A stretch of DNA of 52,274 bases from CAZGCA01 sp964524145 (GCA_964524145.1 CAZGCA010000039.1:1-52274); one strand, 5' to 3'; shown: positions 1 to 9,454, counted from the first letter of the stretch. Notes: generated by a model not told the origin, from the letters alone. A program made the numbers and translations.

Positions 1-1995
1 GCGCTCATTCTCTGCTGCATCCTTGCGTTGCGACCCGTCAAGGTTCAGCGTGTCGGCATCGTTCACCACAGATTTCCACGCCAGATACAGCCTGACGGAC
101 TCCTCAAGAGCAGGCACGCTATCTGCGTCCGCGGCAACAAACACAAGCATGTTTCTGTGGTTGCGCGGGCTGTTCCCACGCATCTCAAATATCTCCGCTG
201 CAGCACCGAGCGCGCGGGGGTCCCTGCCCCCCTTCGCGTGTCCGGCTTCCACCGGCAGGACAACAAGTCTTGCCTCCTGCTCGTCGGGGATATCCGACGA
301 CGGCATGCAGATATGGACCGCCCGAAAACATCCCCGCTCCCGTACAGCTCGCAATCGGCGGACAATCTCGTCTTCGACAAGCTCCGGTTTCCCTTTCAGC
401 CTTTCTGCACGGTCGGCAACGGTGCGCCGGAGGTTTGGCGGCAGATCGTACCAGTACCGGCCGTTACTTGCGTAGAGGTGCGTGAGCCGCGCGGCGAGCC
501 TCCCAAGTGCGTCATTGTAAACCGACACCTCCGTGCCCGGTTCGGCCACTCCGAGGCGGACACGAACATCCTCGATGCCCCGGACACGCTGTTCCCGTAC
601 GGACGGAGCGCTCCCGAGGAATATCGTTCTCGCGACACGTCGGGCCGCCATGAGCCGTCCCATCCGCGGATTGGCCTTATCGATTTGCAGCGGTTCCGAC
701 CGGTCGCCGTCGATATCACGGTCCACCACACTGTTCCATCCTTCCGAGAGGTAGCGGGTAAGCTCGTCGCGCACCTTCGGCGCATCGAGCGGAACAGACC
801 CCGGGAGAATCATCAGCGAATTGTCTTTGCGGGTCCACAGCTCGTGAATCGTTGCTGCCGCAAACCGCAACACGCCGCGTGTCCGCTGGAACCGTTCGAG
901 CGAGGCCCAATCCTCGTAGAGCCGGTCGAATATCTCGGGATGGAACGGGTATGTCGAGCGCAGCCGGTCGAGATATGTCCCCTCGCGGCATTCCGGAGGG
1001 AACTCCGCAGGGCTTTCTTCGTACATATTCATGAACGCGCGGCACACGTTGTCGCGGGCCGATTCATCCTCGACGGGCCGGAACAACCGCCTGCGTACCA
1101 CCTCGAACGCCTCCGTCGCGCCGACGGGTTTCCAGACGGCCTCCATCCGGCCCAGCGTGTGTTCGAGCCGCTGCACCGTCTCGCGGCCGCCTTTTCCTCC
1201 GATCTCCATCTTCGATTCAGGTACCGCCACCAGCAGCACGCTGTTCTTCGACCGGCGCACGGCTTCGGTCAGGCTCTGGACGAACGTCATTATCGAGTCG
1301 AACGAGCCTGAAGGAAGCCCATCGGTGTTATAGACGTTGCGGCCGTACGCGACCAGCTCGTCGATAAGAATCACGCAGGGACCGAAGCGCTCGAAAAGCT
1401 CAACCAACGTGTCGCCGCCGGGTGATACGCCCTTCGCGTCCGCGTCCTGCACGAGCTCGAACCCCTTACCTCCGCCGATCTGGGCGGCCATCTCGCCCCA
1501 GAGCGTGCAGATGGATTTGCCTCTGACTCTCTTTGTCTTGTGAGGCTTGCTGGGGTCAAGCGCCGTCCCCACGAGCACGGCTACGCTGGCCTGAGGCAGC
1601 CCGTCCGCTCTGGCAGCCTTAAGAATCTCCGGAACACCCTGCAGCGTTTCCGCTGTCTGCTTCCCGGCAACGAGATGGTACAACGCCAGCATCGTATGCG
1701 TTTTGCCGCCGCCGAACGCAGTCTTCAACTGCACTACAGGTTCGCCGCCGCGACCCGTCAGCCGTTCCACCGACGCCGTGAGCAGTTGTGTCATTCCCTC
1801 GGTCAGGTAGGTTCTCTCGAAGAACTCGACAGGGTCCTGGTACTCGAGCTCAGCATTGCCCGAAAGCACTTGCGCAAGGTCCGCCGCAAACTCCGCTTGC
1901 GTGTAACGCCCGCTCGAAACATCAGGATGCGGCAATACGACGTCACGCCATGGCTTCAGTCCGGACGATCTTCTATGCTTCTTCGTGGTTGCCAA
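1..1995 (-). CDS. DUF499-family ATPase of a defence operon (3' end beyond window)
   Basis: Last visible gene of the leftward defence operon, open for 665 codons to the window edge, so its C-terminus is missing. Walker A is seen at residues about 95-100 (GGGKTH) and a Walker B-like strand CVILIDE at about 207-213. Both fit the DUF499 (COG1483) family of large P-loop proteins that travel with DUF1156 methylases. I chose a TTG start at 1995 because AAGGGGG lies seven bases upstream and no ATG precedes it in frame; the first residues read MATTKKHRRS. The gene follows the DUF1156 methylase after a 252-base gap holding REP palindromes. Known of the family: association with methylase/helicase defence cassettes; its biochemical role is not established. 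The family call is firm; a role in defence is inferred from context. Confidence 0.85.
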   Translation of the reverse strand, partial: MATTKKHRRSSGLKPWRDVVLPHPDVSSGRYTQAEFAADLAQVLSGNAELEYQDPVEFFERTYLTEGMTQLLTASVERLTGRGGEPVVQLKTAFGGGKTHTMLALYHLVAGKQTAETLQGVPEILKAARADGLPQASVAVLVGTALDPSKPHKTKRVRGKSICTLWGEMAAQIGGGKGFELVQDADAKGVSPGGDTLVELFERFGPCVILIDELVAYGRNVYNTDGLPSGSFDSIMTFVQSLTEAVRRSKNSVLLVAVPESKMEIGGKGGRETVQRLEHTLGRMEAVWKPVGATEAFEVVRRRLFRPVEDESARDNVCRAFMNMYEESPAEFPPECREGTYLDRLRSTYPFHPEIFDRLYEDWASLERFQRTRGVLRFAAATIHELWTRKDNSLMILPGSVPLDAPKVRDELTRYLSEGWNSVVDRDIDGDRSEPLQIDKANPRMGRLMAARRVARTIFLGSAPSVREQRVRGIEDVRVRLGVAEPGTEVSVYNDALGRLAARLTHLYASNGRYWYDLPPNLRRTVADRAERLKGKPELVEDEIVRRLRAVRERGCFRAVHICMPSSDIPDEQEARLVVLPVEAGHAKGGRDPRALGAAAEIFEMRGNSPRNHRNMLVFVAADADSVPALEESVRLYLAWKSVVNDADTLNLDGSQRKDAAENER

Positions 1996-2067
1996 TTTGC
2001 AGCCCCCTTTGCAGTCTGAAGTGCGCCACAGGTTCACTCCTGCGGCCATTCACATCCATCGTGGCAC

Positions 2068-2141
2068 GGGCGTCCCGCCCGCAAAATGGAGTCGGAACGC
2101 GGGCGTCTCGCCCGCAAAGAGCGGCCAAGATGGCCGCGTTC
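2068..2141. repeat. REP palindromes, GAGAC-loop family
   Basis: The gap between the DUF1156 stop and the DUF499 start holds a variant palindrome (GGGCGTCCCGCCC), a full copy (GCGGGCGTCTCGCCCGC) and the partner palindrome GCGGCCAAGATGGCCGC. These are the same elements that surround the transposase at 5.0-5.9 kb, here in the opposite orientation relative to the plus strand. They can form hairpins in the operon mRNA between the two genes. Confidence 0.85.
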
Positions 2142-2217
2142 CCAGGATCCCGCCGGCAAGATGCCCAAACCACGCTCAAACCCCCGTTTTCAATTCTGCA
2201 TTTCAACTTGTCTTCCC

Positions 2218-2245
2218 CGTCTACCGTCTGCTGTCTACTGTCTAC
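2218..2245. repeat. Four tandem 7-bp repeats just after the DUF1156 stop
   Basis: Four consecutive heptamers of the pattern (C/T)GTCT(A/G)C end two bases before the stop codon of the DUF1156 gene. This is a microsatellite-like array; no function is visible. Confidence 0.75.
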
Positions 2246-2247
2246 CA

Positions 2248-5049
2248 TCATAGCAATTCCGTCTGTTCGCCGACCGCAGCGCGGTGTGCGACTTTCTCCT
2301 GGATAGCCGGCCACGACGTGACAAGTGTGTTGTACGCAAGGGCTTCTTCTGTCCAGCCTTTGCGGTCGCAGATCGAGTACAATCTGTATGCCAGCGCCCG
2401 CGCCCCCTCGCTTTGACCGCCGCCGAGTCGGGCGCACAGTTGCGCGGCTCCTTCCTCGCCGTCCTTCTCCAAATTGCGGATGAGGTGTTGTGCGCACTCC
2501 CAGACGGTGAGGCGAGCGTCCTCGGCTGGGTTCCAGTCGTCAGGCAGTTCCGACCGTTTCAGAATGCGGACCTTGCCTGCGCGCGCATGAAGCACGCCCG
2601 CTTCAACAAGCCCTTCGACGGCTGTGTCCTTCGCTCGTGCAAGGACGTCGGCCTGTCCAAAGACATCTTCTTCCATCCCGTACTGCTCGAACCACGCAAT
2701 ACAGAACTGTGTATCGCGGTCGAGATCGCCTTCCTGCTCGGCCAGGTACGTGTCCAACTCCTGGTTGATGATCTGGAGCGCCGTGCGCACCGGCATCGGG
2801 CTGCCGTCGGCCTCGAGCACCTTCGAGTATCTCGAGAAGACCGCCATCCCGGGCCCGATTGACGCTTGCGCGAGATCCACCGGTGCTATTCCGCCGTGGG
2901 TCAGATTATGCAACGCGTCCGGCAACTCTTTGCGCAACGCGGCCACAAACTCACGCCGCGTCGCCATCGGCACCTCCTCGGATCGCTTGCGGCATACGAG
3001 CACGATGGAAGACGCCAAGGCGTTGGTGCCGCTGGCAACAGGACGATTGGAAAGCTCTGTTCTCATGGGCCACGTGCCGTCAATGTGGAACCCGGCTTGA
3101 AGCAATCCCTGAAGCATGGTCTCCCAGCCAGTCGATGCAACGGGAGAACCATTAGCACCGTCCTCCGCTGACTCGCTCTGCTTGAACGCGTAAAAGACAG
3201 TGAGCGGGTAGTCGGAATGCTGGGCTTCGTGTGCTTTGGCGAAAGCCATGCCGAGACCTTCTTCGAAGAATCGTTTGGCTTTATCTTTGTCGCCGTCAAA
3301 ACGGTAGGGTGTCGCGACAAGTTCTTGTGTCTTCGGAACAAGAAGCGTGCTGAAAACATCTGGGTGCACTTTCCCTATTGACCGGCGCAACCAGACATAG
3401 AAGAAATCGGATAGGTCCGCATAGCCCACGTTGTCATAGTAAGGAGGATCCGTACAAACGACCGGCTGCTCCACGCCGTCAATGGCTGCAGTCGCGTCGA
3501 GTTGCTTAACGACCCCGTCGTGGCCGCAGGGCAGGCATTCAACCACCTTCGCGCCCCACTCGACTGCACTGCGGAAATTCCCCGTTGAGTCACTAAAAGG
3601 ATTTGCCTCCGCAAAGTCCCATGTCATGGGGATCGCTTGGCGCGCAAACGTGTTGCGAACATTGTCCCTTGTCACGTCCCATGAACATATCGTGGAATTC
3701 CTATCTGATACTTTGTCCACCGCGAACGCCAGGTAGGTGGCCACGGCGTCGGCGTAGGCGGTGGCGCCGGTGCCGCCGTCGTTGAGAGGTACATCGTCGC
3801 CTGGGAGCGCGGCCATCTTGGCCGCATCCTGCGGGCGAGACGCCCGCGTTCCCAAGTCAGCCAGCACCTTCTCCCGAGCCTCGGCCACCAGGTCCGAGAA
3901 CGTCGTCAACGCCACAAGCTGCCGCGGTGTAAACAGGTCGGCGTGTCTTGTCATACCGTATTGCTGAACGCGAAAGCCAAGAGCTTTCTGCGGCAGATCG
4001 CTGTCAGGGACCCATTCAGGTTTCGCGGTGGAAGCGATTCTGGCTTGCTCCGGGTTCGGTGGCGCGTAAGCTCGGCCTTTGCTGCCTTCTGTAACGATGG
4101 CCATCAATTCGGCACCCATTCGCCCCTGCTGGCCCTCGGCGCGGACATACGGGAAAGGCACAGGGGTGTCGCACACGATGCATCGTGCCCCACGCCGGTT
4201 GACGGTCCCCTCCGGCGGCATGCCTTCACCGGTCTTGACTTCGAACTGGACGGTCTTGGACTTCTTGTCAACCCCCGGTTCGACCCAGGCTTTCTTGTTC
4301 TTCTTCTTCGAGAGCCAGAACGAACGCACCAACGGCATTTGCGCGCCGCACGCGGGATTGGGACATTTCACCGTCCGCGCCCACAACCACGCGATGACCG
4401 TCTCGCCGTTCAGCCCTTTGGGGTAGAGATGGCCGATCCGTTTCTCGGCCTCGTCGCGCATCCACTGGCCGTAGTAGCGCACGTCGTCCGCCAGACCAGC
4501 CGCACCGACCCACGTGCCGGAATAGGCGGACCCTTCCCGCGATTTCGCGTTCACGGGCGGCTTGCCTGCAAACTTCGGCGGCATCTCGATAAGCGCCTTC
4601 GTGATAAGCACCGCTACAGGGTTGAGGTCGCTCGCATAGGCCTTCAACCCGAGCCGTTGTGCCTCAAGCGGAATCGAACCGCCGCCGCAGAACGGGTCGA
4701 GAACAGAAGGCGGGTTCCCGTCCGTGCTCTTGAGGATTTCCTCCCGGGCAGCGTTCAGGACGCGCTCGTTGTTGGTGCTCTCCCAGAGTACCAGTTCCTC
4801 GATGATCTTGAACAGCCGTTGCCGTTCCCTCTCCTGTTCTTCTTCTGTGGTGAACTTCTCGGGATGGCTCGACGGATCGTCCACCAACGACGCGAACAGC
4901 ACTGCACGGCACGCTGCAAGCGGCCTTCGAGCCCACCACAAGTGCAGCGTCGACGGATGCCCATGCCGGATAGACTTCTCCCGCGCCGACGCCTTGTTGA
5001 TCGCCTCGAGCGGCAACGCCACCTCAATTAGCTTCTTCCGATAACTCAT
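2248..5049 (-). CDS. DUF1156-domain DNA methylase
   Basis: 933 aa putative DNA N-methyltransferase. The N-terminal DUF1156 region contains HLWWARRPLAACRA (about 37-50). The AdoMet-binding motif I is LDPFCGGGS (117-125) and the catalytic motif IV is DPPYYDN (534-540). Cysteines at 229, 234, 290 and 293 look like a split zinc ribbon. Residues 400-417 (GTRASRPQ then DAAKMAALPG) are encoded by an intact REP palindrome pair and look like an in-frame insertion in a loop just before the conserved stretch PLNDGGTGATAYADAV. The start codon overlaps the stop of the upstream transposase gene by four bases (ATGA). Together with the helicase and DUF499 genes it makes a helicase-methylase-ATPase cassette; the methylase probably marks self DNA. 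Target sequence and base cannot be read from the sequence. Confidence 0.93.
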   Translation of the reverse strand: MSYRKKLIEVALPLEAINKASAREKSIRHGHPSTLHLWWARRPLAACRAVLFASLVDDPSSHPEKFTTEEEQERERQRLFKIIEELVLWESTNNERVLNAAREEILKSTDGNPPSVLDPFCGGGSIPLEAQRLGLKAYASDLNPVAVLITKALIEMPPKFAGKPPVNAKSREGSAYSGTWVGAAGLADDVRYYGQWMRDEAEKRIGHLYPKGLNGETVIAWLWARTVKCPNPACGAQMPLVRSFWLSKKKNKKAWVEPGVDKKSKTVQFEVKTGEGMPPEGTVNRRGARCIVCDTPVPFPYVRAEGQQGRMGAELMAIVTEGSKGRAYAPPNPEQARIASTAKPEWVPDSDLPQKALGFRVQQYGMTRHADLFTPRQLVALTTFSDLVAEAREKVLADLGTRASRPQDAAKMAALPGDDVPLNDGGTGATAYADAVATYLAFAVDKVSDRNSTICSWDVTRDNVRNTFARQAIPMTWDFAEANPFSDSTGNFRSAVEWGAKVVECLPCGHDGVVKQLDATAAIDGVEQPVVCTDPPYYDNVGYADLSDFFYVWLRRSIGKVHPDVFSTLLVPKTQELVATPYRFDGDKDKAKRFFEEGLGMAFAKAHEAQHSDYPLTVFYAFKQSESAEDGANGSPVASTGWETMLQGLLQAGFHIDGTWPMRTELSNRPVASGTNALASSIVLVCRKRSEEVPMATRREFVAALRKELPDALHNLTHGGIAPVDLAQASIGPGMAVFSRYSKVLEADGSPMPVRTALQIINQELDTYLAEQEGDLDRDTQFCIAWFEQYGMEEDVFGQADVLARAKDTAVEGLVEAGVLHARAGKVRILKRSELPDDWNPAEDARLTVWECAQHLIRNLEKDGEEGAAQLCARLGGGQSEGARALAYRLYSICDRKGWTEEALAYNTLVTSWPAIQEKVAHRAAVGEQTELL
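3799..3852. repeat. REP pair inserted in frame inside the DUF1156 gene
   Basis: Palindromes GCGGCC-ATCTT-GGCCGC and GCGGGC-GAGAC-GCCCGC, followed by GTTCCC, form one complete unit of the transposase-linked repeat. It spans a whole number of codons in the methylase gene and leaves the reading frame open, adding about 18 residues. Confidence 0.9.
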
Positions 5050-5936
5050 CGGTTCTTCTGCGGGCGAGACGCCCGCGTTCCTAATGCCTCCGGTCCTGGG
5101 TGCGGGCGGGACGCTGGGATCGCGGCCATCTTGGCCGCATCTTGTTGCGGGCGAGACGCCCGCGTTCCTCCTGCTGACGCTCCGTTATAACACGATGCCT
5201 GCGTTGGGAACGCGCTGGAGAACCGCCACTGCTCAGGTTCCGCACACAGTCCCGCATGGACCGGATTCTGCTCGATATACTCGACCCTGCTCACGTAATG
5301 CTTTTGGTTTCTGATAAACCGGTCGAAATATTCCTCCATCCAGAACGGTCCGGACCGGTCGAGGATACGGTTGGCTCGTTTTGCGGTGAATGATTTCCAC
5401 GAGTGGATGATATCGCCGAGCGGCCATCCTTCACGCGTCTCGATAAGGACATGGACGTGGTTGGGCATTACGCACCATGCGAGGAGTCGGTAGCGGTCCC
5501 CGTCGAAATGGTGCAAGGCGTCTTGCACGAGCGCGGCGATACGCGGGTCTTTGAGTATGCAGTCGCCGTGCCCTTCGTCCTCGAATTTCGTGATACGGTC
5601 GCGGAGCTCGACCACGCGGGGGTCGGAGGGGTCACATTGTTTTGAGAGATGCAGGTCTGCGCGCCAGGCTTGGATGACTTCAGCAGGTACTGAGTCGCGC
5701 AGTCGGAATGAGATGAACTGCACGAGGTCGGGATGGTCGAAGTGAGGGAGGTAGCCGCGGCTGTGCCAGCCTTTGTGCGGGCGAGATGCTGGGATCGCGG
5801 CCATCTTGGCCGCTCCTTGCGGGCGAGACGCCCGCGCTCCCTCCTCTACACCCATCTTGGCCGCTCCTTGCGGGCGAGACGCCCGCGTTCCATCTCCATC
5901 CTGCGGGCGAGACGCCCGCGTTCCTGATGTGCTCAT
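5046..5936 (-). CDS. REP-associated tyrosine (Y1) transposase, RAYT
   Basis: 296-codon frame whose core (about 57-245) is a Y1/HUH transposase of the RAYT type: HUH motif MPNHVHVL (HVH at 160-162), candidate catalytic Tyr214 or Tyr220, and the family signature YIEQNPVHAGL. About 50 N-terminal and 45 C-terminal residues are translated REP palindromes; the octapeptide GTRASRPQ or close variants recurs at 5-12, 16-23, 34-40, 257-264 and 286-293. The ATG overlaps the helicase stop and the TGA overlaps the methylase ATG, both as ATGA. The true protein may start further in, but the frame is open throughout. RAYTs are thought to move or maintain REP sequences as single-stranded DNA. Its place in the defence operon looks like an insertion rather than a part of the system. 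Confidence 0.9.
   Translation of the reverse strand: MSTSGTRASRPQDGDGTRASRPQGAAKMGVEEGARASRPQGAAKMAAIPASRPHKGWHSRGYLPHFDHPDLVQFISFRLRDSVPAEVIQAWRADLHLSKQCDPSDPRVVELRDRITKFEDEGHGDCILKDPRIAALVQDALHHFDGDRYRLLAWCVMPNHVHVLIETREGWPLGDIIHSWKSFTAKRANRILDRSGPFWMEEYFDRFIRNQKHYVSRVEYIEQNPVHAGLCAEPEQWRFSSAFPTQASCYNGASAGGTRASRPQQDAAKMAAIPASRPHPGPEALGTRASRPQKNR
5055..5175. repeat. REP array at the 3' end of the transposase gene
   Basis: Two copies of GCGGGC-GAGAC-GCCCGC with trailing GTTCC, a degenerate copy (GCGGGCGGGACGCTGGGA) and one ATCTT-loop palindrome lie inside the 3' coding end of the transposase, reaching to within a few bases of the methylase start. Confidence 0.9.
5775..5930. repeat. REP array at the 5' end of the transposase gene
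   Basis: Three full GAGAC-loop palindromes, one degenerate copy (GCGGGCGAGATGCTGGGA), one full ATCTT-loop palindrome and one partial. The array covers the 5' coding end of the transposase and stops within about ten bases of the helicase stop codon. Confidence 0.9.
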
Positions 5937-8900
5937 CTTGGTGCCTCAGCCTTTGCGAGCAGCTTGTCCAGATCGTAGGTTACGCTTGTGACAGCGAAGT
6001 CCGGCTCGCTTTCAAACGGTTTCCACAGGTACGCGGGCCGTTGGGCCTTATCCTTGTCCACCCTCACAACAGCCAGCACGAACTCGTCGGGTTTGTTGAG
6101 CGCCGTAAGAATCTCGTTCTTCGTCACGGTCACTGTCGAGGCGTCTGCTTCGCGCCCTTTCACCTCGATAAACAGTAATCGTCCGTCCGATGGAGACCTG
6201 GACTCGATGTCGTACCCCAGTTTCTCGGCACTTACGTCGCGCGGCTCTCGGCCCAGCCCTCGTTCGGCTTCCGTCACGGCCTCCATGGCAAGTTGCTCGA
6301 CGCGTGCGCGGTCTCGGGCGAACGTGTCCGGCGCATCGGTCCTTTTGCCCTCCAACCGGTCCAGCAGACCCTGCGGCACGACCAGCGCCCCGCCGATCAC
6401 TGCCGGCGGTCGTGGAGAAAGGCGTCTCTCAAGCTCCAAATCGTGCATTCTTTTCTGCAGTCGCGCCTCGAGAGTGTCGGCACGTTCGCGCGCTTTCGCA
6501 GAGTTGAGTCGGGGCCGTTTCCCCGCAAGCTCCTTCGCCTTGAGTTCTTCCGCCCGGTGGTCCCAATAGTTGATCTCTCTTGTGAGCCGTTCCTTGACGG
6601 CGTTTATCGTCTTCTCGATATGCTGTTCCCTGCGTCTCCGGATCTCGGCCAGATGACTCGGGACGATATTCTCCGACGCGTAGCTCACGACTTTCCCTTC
6701 GAGGTCTTCGTGCAGCCATTGTGCTTCGAGCGCTTTGGTGACGGCCTCACGCTTTTCGGGCGTGATGGGCTTGTAGTCGAGATAGGGCGCATACCCGGCG
6801 TTGCGGACGTTGCCGGCGCCGTCGATTTCGACGAACTGCATCTGTTGCGAGACGACGCGGCGCGAGCCGTTGGGTAGCACGCGCGCATCCTGGATAGCGT
6901 GGTCCAGATAGAACAGAGCCCGGACATCCTCGCCGGTGTCGGCAGGGTCGACGAGTACGGCGCCGCGCCTGAGCAGGTCCCGGTGCTGCTCGAGCATGAT
7001 GTCCGTGGTAACGTCAAGAAGCGCGTGACCCGGACAGACGAACTCGGCCAACGGCTTGCCCTCCACAGTGATCAGCTCTTTATGAAACGTTACGCGCTCG
7101 TACTTTTGCAGGAGGGGCTTTCCTGAACCTATCTGGCGGTCGCGCGTCCGTACAACAGCCGGCACATGGGTGATCTCGTACCGGCGCGGTTCGCGTTCAT
7201 GTATCTTGCCGCCAAGCGTCCGGAAAGCCTTGAGGAAAAACGACGCGATGAAATGCGGTTGCAGGCGGCGGGCTTCGGCTCGGTCCATATCTTCGCGGAT
7301 TTTCTCGACCTGCTCGGCCCCCATGGTGTCGTGTGTAAGAGCCTCTTCTTCGATAAGCTTCAGCAGAGCTTCCCGGTCCAGGTGCTCGTCGACTTCCTTG
7401 TGGAGTTTCTCGCGGACGTCTTTGCTGTCACCATATCGAATGGCTTCGATGAGCAAATCGCGAAGGGACCGCTCCTGAAACAGTCTCCCCAGGACGTCGA
7501 ACACCTTGCCGCCCAAGGCCTCCCGTTCGGCCTCGATCTTCTTGAGCAGACGGTGGTATACGTCGCCCTCACGGGTCTCGCTGGCGACAAGATTCCAAAG
7601 ATGGCACACCTCGGTTTGGCCGATGCGGTGGATGCGGCCGAAACGCTGCTCGATGCGGTTCGGGTTCCACGGGAGATCGTAGTTGATCATCAGATGTGCC
7701 CGCTGGAGGTTGATACCTTCGCCGGCGGCGTCCGTGGCAACGAGTATTTGTACTTCCTTATCCTGGGTAAACGCCTGTTGCGTCTTTCGCCGCTCCTCTC
7801 GCCCCAGGGAACCGTGAATGGTGACGACGGACTCCGGCTTGCCAACCAACCCTCGGATCCTATCTGTCAGATACTTCACCGTGTCACGGTGTTCTGAGAA
7901 AATGATAAGCTTACGCCGCTGGCCGTGTATGTCGAACATCTCGGGATTGTTCTGGAGGAGCCCTGACAGCTCTTCCCACTTCTTGTCGGTGCCGCTGTAC
8001 CGCACTTGCTTGGCAAGCTGTACGAGACCAGTCAACGTGTTTATCTCTGCCTCGAGTTCGGCGATGGTCCGAGCAGCCGAGGCGAGGTCCACGACATGTT
8101 CTTCTTTCTCTTCGACCTCCTCGGACGGTGCATCCTCGAAATCCTCGACGTCCTCAGGGTCGAACGACGGAAGGTCCGCGGTAGTGTCAAGCTTGACCTC
8201 GGCACCTCGCTTCTGCAGCTTCTCCTCACGCAACCGTTTCTCGAGCCGTTCAACACGCCGCTCGAGCGAGCGATAGATGGCTTCAGGCGAAGAGGCGAGA
8301 CGCCGTTGCAGAATCGTCAACGCGAACCCGACCAGGTTCCCGCGCCGTCCTTCACCTTCTTTGGCGAGGCGGTCGGCACGGTTCATCTCTTCGCGTACAT
8401 AGGCGGTAACTTCCGAATAGAGCCGGGCTTCGAGATCCGAGAGTTGGTAGTTGATAGTGTAGGCTCGTCGTTCGGGGAAGAGAGGTGTACCGTCAAACTT
8501 CAACAGATCTTCTTTCACCAACCGTCGCATCAAGTCCGACGGGTCGATTGTATGAACACCGTCGCGGAACTTACCTTCGAAACGGTCCCCGTCGAGCAAC
8601 GCAAGGAAAAGTTGAAAATCCGTCTCCTTGCCGTTGTGCGGGGTCGCTGTGAGCAGAAGGAAATGGCGAGTGCGTTCCGGTGCTCCGAGAAGCTTGCCCA
8701 GATTGTATCGTTTCGTTGTTTTAACCTCGTTGCCGTAGTAGTGTGCGGACATCTTGTGCGCCTCGTCGCAGACCACCATATCCCAATCGACTTGGCGGAG
8801 TTTGTCCTGGATGTCTTCGTTGCGGCTCATCTGGTCGAGACGACTTATGACAAAGTTCTTGTCTCTGTATGGATTTCCCGTTCGGGATTGTTCGAAGCTG

Positions 8901-9454
8901 TCTCTGCTGATGATGTCGAAATCTAGCTGAAAGCGTCCGCCTAACTCGTCCTGCCACTGCTCTACAAGGCTGCCTGGACAACAGATGAGGCAACGGTGTA
9001 CATCGCCGCGTACCATCAGCTCTTTGATAAGCAGCCCGGCCATGATGGTCTTGCCGGCGCCGGGATCGTCCGCGAGAAGAAACCTCAGGGGTTGTCTCGG
9101 CAACATCTCTCCGTAGACACCGGTGATCTGATGTGGGAGCGGTTCGAGAACGGAAGTGTGCACGGCGAGAAGTGGGTCGAACAAATGGGCGAGCCCGATG
9201 CGTTTGGCTTCGGAGACCAGCCGAAGCAAGGCGCCGTCGCCGTCGAAGCTCCAGGGCCTGCCTGCTGCTTCTATCTCGAGTCTAGGCTCCTGGTCGCGAT
9301 AGAGAAGGTCGTGGTCGACCCTGCCCGAAGAATCCTTGTAGGTCAGCTCGATGCAGGAAGAGCCGTGCCACTTCACATCTACTACCGTGACCGTTTCATT
9401 TGGCAGGATGCCTTTGACGAAGGCACCCCTTGTCAAATCCTCTAGTCTCGCCAT
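5933..9454 (-). CDS. SNF2-type (superfamily 2) helicase with C-terminal DUF3883 nuclease-like domain
   Basis: First gene of the defence operon, 1173 aa from the chosen ATG. Walker A is PGAGKTIM (131-138), the DEAH box is VVCDEAHK (227-234), motif III is LLTATPHNG, and the helicase C lobe ends with DAAGEGINLQ and EQRFGRIHRIGQ. An acidic, charged segment lies between the lobes. Near the C-terminus (about 1070-1160) a DUF3883-like region with SPSDGRLLFIEVKGR suggests a PD-(D/E)XK-type fold, so this protein may carry both motor and nuclease. The frame could begin at 9514, but the ATG at 9454 has GAGGGGAGG directly upstream and starts the conserved MARLEDL. The gene ends in ATGA overlap with the transposase. 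The helicase call is firm; nuclease activity is inferred. Confidence 0.93.
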   Translation of the reverse strand: MARLEDLTRGAFVKGILPNETVTVVDVKWHGSSCIELTYKDSSGRVDHDLLYRDQEPRLEIEAAGRPWSFDGDGALLRLVSEAKRIGLAHLFDPLLAVHTSVLEPLPHQITGVYGEMLPRQPLRFLLADDPGAGKTIMAGLLIKELMVRGDVHRCLICCPGSLVEQWQDELGGRFQLDFDIISRDSFEQSRTGNPYRDKNFVISRLDQMSRNEDIQDKLRQVDWDMVVCDEAHKMSAHYYGNEVKTTKRYNLGKLLGAPERTRHFLLLTATPHNGKETDFQLFLALLDGDRFEGKFRDGVHTIDPSDLMRRLVKEDLLKFDGTPLFPERRAYTINYQLSDLEARLYSEVTAYVREEMNRADRLAKEGEGRRGNLVGFALTILQRRLASSPEAIYRSLERRVERLEKRLREEKLQKRGAEVKLDTTADLPSFDPEDVEDFEDAPSEEVEEKEEHVVDLASAARTIAELEAEINTLTGLVQLAKQVRYSGTDKKWEELSGLLQNNPEMFDIHGQRRKLIIFSEHRDTVKYLTDRIRGLVGKPESVVTIHGSLGREERRKTQQAFTQDKEVQILVATDAAGEGINLQRAHLMINYDLPWNPNRIEQRFGRIHRIGQTEVCHLWNLVASETREGDVYHRLLKKIEAEREALGGKVFDVLGRLFQERSLRDLLIEAIRYGDSKDVREKLHKEVDEHLDREALLKLIEEEALTHDTMGAEQVEKIREDMDRAEARRLQPHFIASFFLKAFRTLGGKIHEREPRRYEITHVPAVVRTRDRQIGSGKPLLQKYERVTFHKELITVEGKPLAEFVCPGHALLDVTTDIMLEQHRDLLRRGAVLVDPADTGEDVRALFYLDHAIQDARVLPNGSRRVVSQQMQFVEIDGAGNVRNAGYAPYLDYKPITPEKREAVTKALEAQWLHEDLEGKVVSYASENIVPSHLAEIRRRREQHIEKTINAVKERLTREINYWDHRAEELKAKELAGKRPRLNSAKARERADTLEARLQKRMHDLELERRLSPRPPAVIGGALVVPQGLLDRLEGKRTDAPDTFARDRARVEQLAMEAVTEAERGLGREPRDVSAEKLGYDIESRSPSDGRLLFIEVKGREADASTVTVTKNEILTALNKPDEFVLAVVRVDKDKAQRPAYLWKPFESEPDFAVTSVTYDLDKLLAKAEAPR

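Noticed and set aside
28..1311. Long plus-strand frame opposite the DUF499 gene
   Set aside because: It is antisense to a conserved ATPase with Walker motifs; codon bias of the GC-rich minus gene keeps the opposite strand open.
5055..5930. CRISPR array around the transposase
   Set aside because: The repeats are palindromes of unequal spacing, some degenerate, without unique spacers of constant length, and no cas genes occur.
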